Assembly: GCA_024509875.1 (NCBI GenBank)
Contig: JAMPIV010012264.1
Location: forward strand, 43,201 to 107,200
Direction of reading: 5' to 3'
Source of the DNA: Oreohelix idahoensis
Taxonomy: Eukaryota > Mollusca > Gastropoda > Stylommatophora > Oreohelicidae
DNA: 64,000 nucleotides
This document shows, piece after piece, positions 10,811 to 22,609 of the stretch. Below the pieces are notes generated by a model. The model ran no database searches. It was not told the DNA's origin and was given only the letters and a program-made list of their open reading frames with translations. Position 1 is the stretch's first letter. Each line of letters starts with the position of its first letter. The translations under genes and the position numbers were made by a program.

Positions 10811-11230
10811 CCTCGTTCGCCTTCAGACTTCCAAATTAATGACTCTAATAAAGGCAGTAGCCAACTCAAGGCTCCCGACATCTCGTTCGCCTTCAGACTT
10901 CCACATTAATGACTCTAATAAAGGCAGTAGTCAACTCAAGGTTCCCGACATCTCGTTCGCCTTCAGACTTCCACATTAATGACTCTAATAAAGGCAGTAG
11001 TCAACTCAAGGTTCCCGACATCTCGTTCGCCTTCAGACTTCTACATTAATGATTCTAATAAAGGCAGTAGTCAACTCAAGTTTCCCGACATCTCGTTCGC
11101 CTTCAGACTTCCACATTAATGACTCTAATAAAGGCAGTAGTCAACTCAAGGTTTCCGACATCTCGTTCGCCTTCAGACTTCCACATTAATGACTCTAATA
11201 AAGGCAGTAGTCAACTCAAGGTTTCCAGCA
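10811..11230 (+). repeat. Tandem array, 70-bp unit, 6 copies
   Basis: Unit starts TCTCGTTCGCCTTCAGACTT and includes CATTAATGACTCTAATAAAG and GGCAGTAGTCAACTCAAGG; copies begin at 10811, 10881, 10951, 11021, 11091 and 11161. The array is preceded by a TTC-rich tract and followed by sequence (CATGTGCAAACAGTTTTTCG) that matches, imperfectly, the single-copy arrangement at 21308-21445. The array is thus a local amplification of one segment of a dispersed repeat. Confidence 0.92.
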
Positions 11231-12361
11231 TGTGCAAACAGTTTTTCGTTGACAGAAGTGGGTTTTTGCCATATGCTACTCCGTTCATTGCTGTAGGTTG
11301 GGCAGGACTGCAACAGGCGTTCGGCTGTCATCGGGTTGGTGCGGCAGGTGCAGAGGTCTGTCACACCAATTTCAAGGAGGTTCGGAGTATACTAGGAAAT
11401 AACTAAATTATCCTTCTGAAATATTCCAAAAGTAGTAGTTTTAGTGGAAGACAAAATGTGGACGGGAGAGAGAACAGTGAATCCTTGTCCCAGTCTGATC
11501 TAATACATGAAGATATAAACCGGAGGATGAGTACGTTACTATGGTAACTCTTTCAAAAACTGTACCAGGAATAAAACTGTTGGTTGACAAGAAACAAAAT
11601 CAAGGTTCTCACTAAAATTTTTTCCCCACTGTTCTCTGGAAAACATTTCACATCTTTATGATACTAAATATGTTATGAAAAATTAATTAATGTGCATTTT
11701 TTTTTAGACGGAAGGTATTGAATGATACACATGAATGATACACTTTTTTAATTTATTTCCATTTATTTTGAATAGGGGGAGAAAAATATCTTGGGAATAA
11801 TATCAAATTATATAACCCCTTACAGGTTATACAGTATTTAGAATTGTATCTCTAATTTTAGACAGTATGCAAACATATTAATAGGAAAGTAAATAACCCA
11901 GACAAAAGTGGCGAGAAACAATTATGTTGAGCTCTGTCTGCATGTCCTGGTCAAGGCACTAATTCTCCTGTCGTTATTTCTTTCCTTTCCATTCAACTTC
12001 AATTTGATTGGATCTTTGTAGTCAAACTTCTCATGACTTGTGGTCAATGGTCAATGTGAATTTCTTTGTGGGAAAAGTGTTCCTCTAATGAAAAAAAATT
12101 ATCAAGGCCAGCATGCTCTTTTAATCGGTGTTTAATTTATTTTTCAAGGCGCAATGCGTGTATTTTCACTAATAGTTTGTGGGAATTAGTTTATTTTACT
12201 TAGGAAATCAGGAGGTTTAATGATATAAAAGAGGAGTCACAGGGCGCAACTGTGAGACATAAAGGCGAAAAAGTAATAGAGTGATCAGAATTCAGACTTG
12301 CAGACACACATGAAATAACTGTAAAAGACAGCATACAATGGCGGACACGTTTCCTTACTTG
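11231..12361. other. Right part of the dispersed repeat, then AT-rich DNA without genes
   Basis: To about 11400 it continues the repeat family of 21308-21700. From 11400 to 12361 there is AT-rich sequence with no frame or repeat boundary. If the GPCR exon at 12362-12537 is real, this would be its first intron. Confidence 0.5.
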
Positions 12362-12537
12362 CTGTCCTTACTGGGTCTGACAGTCAAAATAATGACAGCC
12401 ATGACGTTGCCTACGACGCCCAGGAAAAACATAACAGACGGCACAACCAAGTTTTTCGTGACGCCATCAGACTCTGCAGAATCAAGAGAGCAGCACGATT
12501 CTTCACCCAGCGTGACGTTGTGTGAAACACCAGCCAT
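12362..12537 (-). CDS. Candidate first coding exon of a prostanoid-receptor-like class A GPCR
   Basis: From an ATG at 12535-12537 (context ACGTAAATGG) the frame encodes a short N-terminus with an N-glycosylation site (NVT, residues 7-9) and then one hydrophobic helix containing VMFFLGVVGNVMAVIIL. The GVVGN segment carries the conserved TM1 asparagine (1.50) of class A receptors. The nearest pattern I recall is TM1 of prostaglandin E receptor EP4, which has an almost identical GVVGN segment followed by a basic loop; here PSKDSK follows. At 12356-12361 the minus strand reads AA then GTAAGG, a good splice donor, which removes the stop just after it. The following transmembrane helices are not found to the left within the window, so the gene would have a long first intron. 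It could also be a processed or dead fragment. Confidence 0.55.
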
Positions 12538-15500
12538 TTACGTAATGTTGTAGAAGATAGTTCCACCCTGAAAGTTCCCAGAAAACAGATATTTGACTTA
12601 CTGTGACATTAACAGATGCATTCTTTCTTTTCTTAATTACGGCAAGGCTACATTCTTTAAAAAAAAAAAAAAAAGATTTATTTTACGTTACAGCACGTAT
12701 ATTTTTTTTCTTCAACCAAAACAACGAATAAAAAAGTTTTTGAACCCCCCAAAAAAGTTAAATTTTTGTGGTAGGTTGAAGAAATAAGTAAACAATTCTG
12801 CTTTACTTCCACAAAAAGTTAATCTTTCAACTTAAATAGTACTAGGCAGCATTCTGTTGATTTAACAATACTGATTGTTCTATTAATAAGTCGAGTGCTC
12901 TTTTAATTTAAAAAATGCCGACTATTTCTCTCTTCAGTCATTATCTTTCAACTCTCCCGGGCAAACGTTCAACAAATAAAAGCAATGTCTTTGTAAAGGG
13001 CAATTTTTACTATCTTGCAATATAATACATTTATATACTTATTATGTTCGCAAATATTTTGTAATCAAAGTATTTCCTTTTTAAGTGCTTAAGGAGAAGT
13101 CATTTTTGAGTTACTTCCCTTGAAAGTAGTTCCGTCATCTGCGATCGGACTCGATTTATTCTTTGGCTGGGTAGGAATAGATTGTTCTTGCTTCAGTATA
13201 TCTATGGCCTGAATTTATACGTAGTGTTTGTATGAGTAGGACGAGTCTGTCTTATATATGGATATCTTTACATTTCTAAGTCGAACTATGTTGGTTGTCG
13301 CTAGAAAAGGTCAAAGGCTATGCAGCGGAAGTATCGCTAGCAAGGGGTGTGATCCATGGCCGTCATCCTGTCTGGATGTAGAATTTTGATGTAGCCGGCC
13401 TATCGCCGAAAAAGTGATCGATAAGTCAATGGGGAAAAGTGATAGTCATTTAGACATGTTGTATGTACTTTACCCCAGTGTTTATTCTCTTTTGCCAAGG
13501 AATGGCAAAGTTATATTTCGCATAGAAAGGTAAAACCACAATTTATTATGAACTTGGGTTTCGCCATCGTTGTTGATAAACAGATGCACAGTGGTACTTT
13601 TGAAAAGAATATTTATTCAAAGGAAGACGACATTCCTATGTATCAACACTAGATTGTATGATATTATTCAATCACCTCTATGAGAGAAGCTATGAAGAAA
13701 TGAGGACATTTAACGAATGACCAATTTTGGGTCTGGGTCCTATAGTGAGTGAAACTCACGAGAGAAGAACAGCCATGTTGAAATTCATATACTTTGTATT
13801 TATCGAGTGAGAAAAAGGGATGCCTGTACTATCGCTCGATGAACCAAGAGATCACTGCTACATGTGAGAACCCATGTCTGGGATTCCTATATCTTTATGG
13901 AAAATATATATATATTGAACTTTACGTGAAGGGATATTCACTAGACGAGGTTAGGTCTAGGAGCCTTCCTATATATTGGTTATGGTCTGACGTGCCCAGT
14001 CAGTAAAGCCAGATGATTTACATGATGGAACTCTGAATGCTTATTTACGAATGCTCCATTATGATATTTGCCAAGCATGAATGCTAACTTAAGATGATAT
14101 TCCTGTGATCAACATTATGCTGTCTATGTCGACATTTGTTCCTGTAACCATACACGTACTGTCCAAGTGTGCGTCCCATTAAATGTTATAAAAAGACCAC
14201 CGTAGTTCCAGTACTTCTTGAATTCGAACAGTGTGAGTATGAGTGATGTACTACCAACCTGTCAACTCTATCGAATCATGCTACCATTCGCGTTCTGACA
14301 TTCACATACACACTCATTGTTTACACTCACATTCTTGTCGGAGCCTCATCACGTTCCAGGACAAGATAACCTGTATGACCAAAACTGTGCTGGGTTTAAT
14401 GAGTTGACAATCGTTACACTTTACTACACCAGTCCCAACATCTACATTTATCAACTGGTGGACATTCACGTCATTTAACAAATAAAGCGTGATTCAACAA
14501 CTAGTAGCCAGTATGAGTTAACAACTAAACAGAGTTTAACAGTCTTCTTATCCTGTGCTATCCGTTCAAAGACTTCACGTGCCTTTGCTAAAAAAAAAAA
14601 AATAACCATTTCATGTCTAATTCCCGTATCTGTGTGTGTGTGTTTTTCCCTTCCTCCTCTATTTCTCCTACTCTCGGGATTATGAACGAACGAACGAACT
14701 TCATGTTCAAAGGGTTAAGAATTAGTCAGGCGGTCCCGTCTTACATTCTGCCCGTCCCCTCTCTCATCTTGCATACTGTATCCTTTCATTCGCACGCGTA
14801 CTTTGAGCATCATTTAGGCATGCAACATTACAGAACAAGCACTGTGTTGCGGTCAGTTTGCTGAGTCTATAGTATGTTAAAATGTACCTGTGTAATTTTT
14901 GAGACTTTAATTTAATAGATTCTTGATCAAAGGGGATTAATTCATGTTTTACTGGGATTGTAGTTGACAGTGGTGGTTGTCCCACTTGTCTGTTAACCCA
15001 GCGTCTAATTTTAGAATCGATGTCAGCTTTTCCTGACATGTTCACTGTAGCAAATGTAATTTTTGCTGGGGAGGTTAAGATGTCATACCTAACAAGAAAG
15101 ATAGTTGTGTCTGTGTTAACTGTGTGAGGTCAAGCACATGTAGGTCCCTGACTATAAAAGAAATGATGATGATGATGATATATTGATCAGGGAACCTAAC
15201 GCTACCTCCCTAGATCTCACACAGTCCGTATTTTGATTCTACTGGCTGGTGTATGATGTCTCTAGTGTCTAGGGGTGAAATGAAGATGATGGTACCTCAA
15301 CACAATACACTTTAACTCACTATAATAAAATGAATAAGACAGTGGTTAAAGTTTTCTTTTAAAATTTGAATGTTTTTTTCTTTTTACAATTTCATCTGCC
15401 TGTCCCGCCAACTTCTTTTGGACAGGTCTTTGAAAATGAGGAAATATATTTACATAAAATGTTGTAACTAAAATATGGACTCTTTGTCCTATGAATATAT

Positions 15501-15830
15501 TGTTAATATATAGTTCCTGTAGGTGTATTCACAGAATCAAACTTTAATAGTTGTTAGTGATTGTCATTTGTTATGAGGAACTGTTGTTTGCATCAAGCCC
15601 CATATAATTCAATGTTATTTTGATAGGAACTATTTTCTTAGGATGAAATGTCAGAGGTCCCAGCTGATAACTTGTCACCTGGGATTCTTCGTAGGTCGAA
15701 TATAAGTCAGTATATCAATGTAGAGACAATGTCGATCAGCACCCACACGTAAGCTCCTTCAGGCTATCAGCTGACAGCTTAAACTTTATAATGGAGACTT
15801 TACACCCACTGTTACGTACATTTATTACCT
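12538..15830. other. AT-rich intergenic DNA, no supported genes
   Basis: Contains a poly(A)-rich tract near 12660, and a TATAAAAAGACC motif at about 14200, shared with 16940, that could be part of old LTR promoters. The minus-strand frame of 93 codons at 14764-15045 is not recognised; it has no signal peptide or known motif. (ATG)n occurs near 15165. No element boundaries could be fixed. Confidence 0.4.
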
Positions 15831-15975
15831 TAGGGGGTAGTCTTCGGTCCTGCCAAATGTACGCACCAGTTTTATATAGTTATATTATTTGTGCGGTCGA
15901 ATGATTCGCGCACTGACGTGCACAAAGCAGTGTGAGTTGCTTTGGGACGCACGGGTAACCTAGTTGAGTAGTTTC

Positions 15976-15983
15976 TGACGTCA
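15976..15983 (+). promoter_or_regulatory. CRE palindrome upstream of the signal-peptide exon
   Basis: A perfect TGACGTCA, the binding site of CREB/ATF factors, lies 62 bp before the ATG at 16046. A short upstream frame (ATGGACCTTGTT, 8 codons) starts between them. It fits a promoter or 5' UTR, but TGACGTCA also occurs in a dispersed repeat at 3300-3365 and 4505-4672. Confidence 0.35.
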
Positions 15984-16045
15984 TGATTTGGAGGGGCAAC
16001 ATGGACCTTGTTTATGTCCGTGATTGATATATTATTATTGTATTC

Positions 16046-16122
16046 ATGGCACGTTTATGGAAGCCATTTATTCTAGTGATCTTTATTGGTCTTCAGGTCG
16101 AAACCAATAGCAGCAATGTCAC
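16046..16122 (+). CDS. Candidate first exon: signal peptide of a secreted or membrane protein
   Basis: The ATG at 16046 opens 25 codons: a basic start MARLWK, a hydrophobic core PFILVIFIGLQV and a polar end ETNSSNVT with two overlapping-range N-glycosylation sites (NSS and NVT). This is a classical signal peptide. The frame reaches a consensus splice donor, AC|GTAAGT, at 16122/16123 (phase 2). Upstream lie a CRE site and an 8-codon upstream frame. No following exon could be identified downstream to 20 kb, so the product is unknown. Chance occurrence cannot be excluded from one exon, but signal core, glycosylation sites and donor together make it worth noting. Confidence 0.42.
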
Positions 16123-16128
16123 GTAAGT

Positions 16129-19100
16129 TATCGCCCCACTTCTTATTGTATGCTGTATTGTAAGGCCGCTCTTAAACTAGTCTAGCGGGAATATGTTATT
16201 CCTAGAATGGACCTACAGAGTCGGTAGCCTTTAGGATTGTATCAAATAGAAGAAGGATTCCTACGAGTGGGAAAGAAGAGTTAATTTGATTGCAGTATTC
16301 ATATGTGTAAACGCCTTTATTGTAATGCCCAAAGTCGTGGCATGGTCATTGAGAGGTTAGTTAAAACCTAAAGATACTAACTCAGATACTCTTCATATAT
16401 GTACCATTGAAGGGTATATCACATTGAGAACTACGTTATATGGAACTATGTCTTGGATAGAAACAGTCTCTTATTGGACGAATGCGGGAGCTCGTGGTAT
16501 GGGAGTACATGCTTAAGTGGATGACCTCAAGCAAGTTCAACGGACATTCCCTTGCTGTTAAAACCTAGTATGAATATTATTGGATTCTTATTACTTACGA
16601 GAGAGAGAGGATTTTTGATATGAATGACCAGAGATGTATCGTTTTATCGGAACTGTCACTACTATGTATAAATTGTTCATCGTACCTGTCAAGGAACATT
16701 GTACCGTCTTGTCAAACGTCTTCGTACCCACGTAATAAATTATAATAACTTTAACCGACGAGTTGAGTATGATCATGTTGGCCTGATTTGCCTTCCACCT
16801 CGTTGAAGTACTGTTGGATAGCTCTTTCATCTAATTTTCAACATTTATACATTGTCAAGGTACATGGGTCATCTGCTACTAACTATTGTTACCCGAAAAG
16901 AGCGCTCACACCCATGTCATCAGGTTTCCTGCCCCTAAAATTTATAAAAAGACCCTGGCCTCAACCACACACCTTCTTGACCCATCTATACCACAGGTCC
17001 CTATGGCAGATACGCCACCTTTTACATTTTTGCTTCAACCTTCTGTGACCACATAACGTGGAGTAACACACATCTCCTTTTATAACCACATCTCCTTTTA
17101 TATGATTTTTTTTTCTTTTCTTTTCTACCTTATAAGCGCTCTAGGCATGTTGAAAAGTGTTCATAGAACACAGAGGCTTCCTAACATTCCAATACAAAAT
17201 ATTAATACAAAATCATAATAATATGCAACAGTCAAATACAGTTCAATGTGAGGACTCAATAATGTTTGCTTCCGGCATGTCCTTCACTTTTCCACAGCAG
17301 TATCTGACTTTTTCAGTTTAATCAAGCATGTAAATACATAAAGCATTCTTACCACTAGTTCAAAGAAATATGTCACAAATAACGTTGACTGGCAAAGAAT
17401 ATGGCCTCAGTTTTGCTCTGCCCCGTCCAGATAGTGAATTAGTATTTAATTTTACAAGCTATCACATCTGATCTCAACGTAAGTGTTTGAATAAAATTTT
17501 CTAGTCAAATGGCCACGAGACCACTATGCCTTTTGCCAATATCTATTAGAGCCGACCAATGAAAGAAGGCAATACTACAACTTTTTAAATTTAGTTTGAA
17601 AAAACAAAACAATTCCAAACTATGTGCCTCTTAGTCCATTGGTCAGTCTGCGTTAGTTATGCCCAATAGAAAAAGATGTTTCGTTTTAGTTACATTTTTC
17701 CTATCTCTCCCCTTTTACTCCTATACTCTTATACCAACTAACAGAATTTGAATTACTACAATGCCTCTTTTTTAAACTAGCGTCCCCACTAACATTATGT
17801 GTAACAAGCAAGAACAACAGCCTGTCCGGTCAAGCGTTCGTAGACATTTAGTATTTTCTCAATAACTTGGCTGATACTTGGACTACCATAATTTTTTAAA
17901 ACATATTTTTGCTCAGGGGACTCTAAGCTATACTACCATATGATTTTTATGGTCAGTTTCAGTATGGTTTAGATTTTCAATTTTGTCACTGTCAATCGTC
18001 AAATATAAATTTTACACAAGTCGGCCATCTTCCCTCCCTGTCTCTAACATTTTCCTCACTATTCAAATAAACCAACTAGTTTGAGTGACGTCAGAATACT
18101 ACCGCTAGGAGCAACTGGAAAATTTGTCTGTGTGTTTGCCTCTGCTGGCTTTGCCCACAGCGTGTATATATTAAAGAGACCGCGTGCAGAACGAAGAGGG
18201 GTTTTTCAAAACTTTGGTAGTGCTTTGCGTTAATTATTACAATCGCCTCGTTCTTACTACTGAGAACTGTCCGAATTACTACAAATGTTAGTGTTAAAGT
18301 TAACATATTACGTTAATTCAAACGCCAGTTTGGTCTCACAGTTATGGCAAGTCGTTAATTACAAGCTTTTCCCCCGTTTCGTGCAGCAGATCGGCGAGAT
18401 GTTAAAAGGTTTAGTGAACGTTTTTCGAAACCGAAACTAAAGCGTGTTAGATTTTTACGGCGGGTCATTTCTTAGCATTCCCACTGCACAAAAGGCATCG
18501 CCCTACTGGCGTTGAAGATGAAACCAGTCAGACACTTGAGGGCTGGTGTATTTATTCATCATATGACTAAAATCTTACGGAAATAAGCGATTATCTCACA
18601 GATTTTACTACATTCACCCATCTGAGCTTATCTCAAGGGTCGAGCGTCACGATGCATGCGCGAAGAATCTGGCGCGTTTTAAGACATCCTGTGTTAAGGA
18701 GTCGAGCTGTAGTCTTTGAAAGGGTCAAGACGATTTTGGGAAAGTCCTCTGTGTGTGTTCGACCAAGATGGTTTAAGATTGTTCCCAATGTTATATTCTG
18801 ATACGCCTAGGAGGCGAGTGAGTGTTGTGATATTTATTCTGAAGGGACAGGAAGGTAATTTGCTCTTAAAACTGTTTCCCTCGTTTGTTCAGAATCTTAT
18901 ATGACTCGTTTTGTAGCCAGCTAATGACTTTTCCTTGAGCGGGAAAGAGTCTACCTAAGTATACTTGAGAGGAGGCTCACGAAGTATTCAAATCTTATAT
19001 GCACTGGGCTGGTGTATGCCCAAAGAACTTTACAGGTGCTGTATCCCGCTATCTGCGGGGATGCCATTTAACAAGGTTTGACTCACCCTGTTTGTTATAG

Positions 19101-20080
19101 AAATATCACAGAGGCCATCATATCTATAAGCTCGCTATATTGCGCGGCCTGATGTAGACCCATATATATATATCTGACTTACTGATGTCAGAAAGGAGTT
19201 GTATAAACTCACATATTTGCTGTACTTTGCTCTAGCTGACGAAGGTGGAATTGTACGAGATCAGCTTTATTATATACATGCACAGCTTGGTGATGAACTG
19301 TATTCATACATGCTATGTCCTGAATTGTCAATGACTATTTTATGTTGATGTCGGCGTACCTGTCGTTGTGATGTATTAAAGTCTATCAAACGTCAGAGGT
19401 GTTCCAAGAACTATGTGAATTACTACATGTATATCTACAAAGGTGTGATGTCATTTGGATGCCTGTCTTCCTCGAACTTACATACACGCATTCGTATTCA
19501 CTGAGGTCTACTCACACTCTCTTACTACAACACCTCCACATTTTCAAGTCATCCAAACGAATGCCAGCATTGTTGCTGCCAACCAGGGCCTGTATATCAT
19601 TATGTCCTCCTGTGTGGTTTTGAATCGTTTCCAACATCGATACTGGACATTATACCACATTCAACTCTACATTTAAAGTGGCCAAACTGAGCCTGTCCTA
19701 TTTGTGTCACGGACATCTGTTACGCTTGGACAAACGCAGACCATTCTTGACTGTTTACATTTATGGTATCCAGTATGAACCTTCTACGTAAAACACACCG
19801 TTACACACTGCCTTGTAATGTTATCAGCTGGTTTTTCTTAGTGTGTGTCCCATCCAATGCCAGCATCGGCTCATATCTTGTTCCACGGGCACATATCTGG
19901 TTCGTGTCATCGGTTCCATGTTAGTGATCTTGTCATATCATTTCAATACTTCTTTTCTGCACAAGCTTCCATTTATGAAAAGTCTGTTTTCTTTTAATGA
20001 CAGATAATTTTAAGGAATCTATAAAATTCTGGTAAACAAAAAAATTAACGAATATAGAACAGCATATGGGTGCTCTCATT
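16129..20080. other. Unassigned DNA, possible old LTR remnants
   Basis: No supported gene. TATAAAAAGACC at about 16940 matches 14200. The stretch TTAGTGATCTTGTCATATCATTTCAA near 19920 recurs at 21640, so 19850-19975 and 21600-21690 are copies of one repeat. If the exon at 16046 is real, part of this is its first intron. Confidence 0.4.
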
Positions 20081-20084
20081 GAAT

Positions 20085-20430
20085 AGAAGGTTTGAAGTGT
20101 TATGACAAGATTACTAATGTGGAACTAAAGACAAGAGCCCGACAAGATCCAGTGTGGAAGAAGAGATGAGGAAAACATGCTGGAGATGGATAGGCCGCAC
20201 ATTGAGGAAACATGTTGATAGCATTACAAGGCAGTCCTTGTTGTGGAATCCCAGGAGTAAGACCAAAGGACACATGGAGACAAGAACTGGAGACGGACGT
20301 GAAGGGGGTGAAGACGATTTGGAAAGATCTTGAGCTGATGGCACGGGACAGGAAGACGTGGCGTAAGTTCTTTGAAGGCATATACTACTTGAAGACCTGA
20401 AGGATGATGATTATGATTGGTAAACAAGAG
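20085..20430 (+). pseudogene. LINE 3' end, degenerate
   Basis: Across frames it reads [11 protein letters not shown], then [33 protein letters not shown] and a DRKTWRKFF block, the conserved C-terminal order of a non-LTR retrotransposon protein (WxWIGHxLR, GRPKxTWR, DRxxWR). It is broken by several frameshifts. The 3' tail is GATGATGATTATGATT. It is a different family from LINE-A and LINE-B. Confidence 0.75.
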
Positions 20431-21307
20431 TGACCTGACCTACCTAAAACGTCAGTCATCGAGGAAGTCAGCAGCCATTAAATACTTTTTCATATTAATG
20501 GTATTGTCTTGAAGAATCCTTATTATTTCTTACAATATTTTCCCCAGTTCTTCTTCAGACAACAGCTTGAGTGAAAATAGACGCTACAAAATAACTTGGC
20601 ACTTTAGAATTCACCAGATCTGAAATAAAACAAGAAAACATTTAAAACACATTTGTTTGCTGCAGTGTTCAGTGGTAGTCCATATCAGAAACACACCTTT
20701 TTTTCTTCAAAATGTTTATTATATCTTTCAATTAAATATACTTGTACATGAGATACTTACGTGCGCTCATTAGCTCTGAGTGTATTGTTACCGCTAATTT
20801 ACTTGTACTGGTTTGGTTGTGCTTTCAGTTATGTAGAGTGCGGCTTTGATTGCACTTTTATGAATTTTCGCACATTGTATTGCTTTGATTGAACTCAGAC
20901 TTTTCCTGCATGGAGTGTACGGATCTTTAAGATTTTTAGTTGTGAAGTATATTCCTGCGCTGCGAGAAATGAGACCGTTCCTTCGGGTTGCTTTTTTTGT
21001 GTTGATGTTTTTATTTAAAACTTGTCTCTGGAGGCAAGCGGTGCACCATTAAGTAAGTGCGGCAAGCACTTTCAGCGTGTTATTTATTTATTTATTTATT
21101 TTGGCTTTAACCTGAGCTTAGCGTACTGCAGATATGGAAGATAAAAACTACGTGATTTAATAAAGTCATCTGAATACCTTATCACCATTTTCATTAACCC
21201 TTCAGCGTTCCTTGAAACACATGCATTCAACAAATACACGCCACGCCTTCCTGTGCCGTGCCATCCATTCAAGGTTTTTACATTTCTTCTTTATCCCCTT
21301 CATGTCT
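20431..21307. other. AT-rich DNA without recognised features
   Basis: No frame or repeat boundary supported. A short (ATTT)n stretch lies near 21080. Confidence 0.55.
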
Positions 21308-21700
21308 TATGTCGTCTTCTTCTTCTTCGTTCACTCTCAGACGTCTACTTGAATATTTTCAAAGAAACCAATAGTCAGCTTGAGGCTATTTGCATCTCCG
21401 TAGAGCTTTTCTACGAACGCCACTGGTGACGGCCATATGTTCTCGTCAACATGTCTAAGTCTATTTCCCTTCTGGTCTCTCCTTATTTCTTTAACCCTTG
21501 TTATTCCAGAACAATAACGGCCTTGTATTGCTATATCCGCTGGTCTGTCTCAATGTATGCTCTGTCCAGCGCCAGCTTCTTCGACTCACATCATGTTCTA
21601 CTGGCATTTAGTTGGCTTTTTCTCATCACTTCCACAATGATGATCTTGTCATACCATTTCAACATTTCTGTTCTGCATAAGTAACCATTTGTGACGGTAC
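21308..21700 (-). repeat. Dispersed repeat with GAA-rich 3' tail
   Basis: On the minus strand it ends in GAACGAAGAAGAAGAAG, a tail also found at 31566-31592, 32272 and 36345-36383. Its body (CAGCTTGAGG, TGCATCTCCGTAGAGC, GCCATATG) matches the sequence around the 70-bp array at 10811-11400. Probably a SINE or a LINE 3' end. Confidence 0.5.
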
Positions 21701-22609
21701 TGCCTCCGCTGCTTCGCAGGTGTGGTCCAACAGTGGCCAAAACTCAAGAGGATCTAATGTGGGCGTCAAAGGTGTTTACATTTGCACAAGATTACTATTG
21801 GCATATTTGTAAATAGAAGGGTAATGACACTTCTATCTCATGGGAGTGTTCACAAGATATTCAGATAAGCGAAAACAATGCTGCTTTGGCTGAGCACGTT
21901 AATTCTAGAATTTGCCGACAACTTTTGTGAAGAAGAATTAAGCAATGATTATTCTTAGCTCGTTCAGCCCCCATCCCTGGTTTACTCAGTGGAATTCTTA
22001 TTATTCTGGTTTAGCTCTGTTTAGATTGTGTGTAGTAAATTGACTGATACAAACATGCAGTAACTTTAAAATGATTAAATCGAAGTTAAATTTGTAAATT
22101 TACAAATAATACAATTTAATAATCACATAAGTTTTAACAGTTTGAAAATAATTTGAATACTTATGGATCAAGAAAATGTTATCATCGCGGTCGTAATAGG
22201 AGGTTAATTGTTACAAGAAGTTCAAGTGGCAGCATATATTGAACTAAGCTGCCAATGATGGTACTGCTCCTTCTCATGGGCTGGTTCTTTTTACACTGCT
22301 CACACTCGTCGCTGGTCAAAGTTGTCGGGTATAGCTCGTTTCCCAAAAATGTCAGGGAGAGTCTACAAAGATGGTCCCTCGTCTTAAAGCTTAGGCCACT
22401 GTTCCCTTCTTGTTCCAGAGATAGTACTTTCTGCTGGTACCACAACTATGCTAAAAAATAGAAACGAAACGCTCTCCTTAGTTTTGCGTTTTCCAACCCG
22501 CTATGGATCCTTATCTTCTCATTCCACCATCCCATTTAACTCAGAATTTACCCTCGATGAGAATTAAATTTAATCCCTCGGGATAAAACTTTCTTTACAT
22601 TTAAAGAGT
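21701..22609. other. No supported gene; one unidentified minus-strand frame
   Basis: A frame of 87 codons on the minus strand (22182-22445) contains SDECEQCKKN and follows a T-rich AG that resembles a splice acceptor. I do not recognise it. The rest is AT-rich. Confidence 0.35.

Noticed and set aside
14190..17060. TATAAAAAGACC motifs at 14200 and 16940 as LTR promoters
   Set aside because: No matching LTR ends or target duplications could be found around either.
22182..22445. Possible host exon with SDECEQCKKN
   Set aside because: A T-rich acceptor-like site precedes it, but no domain, donor or neighbour exon supports it.
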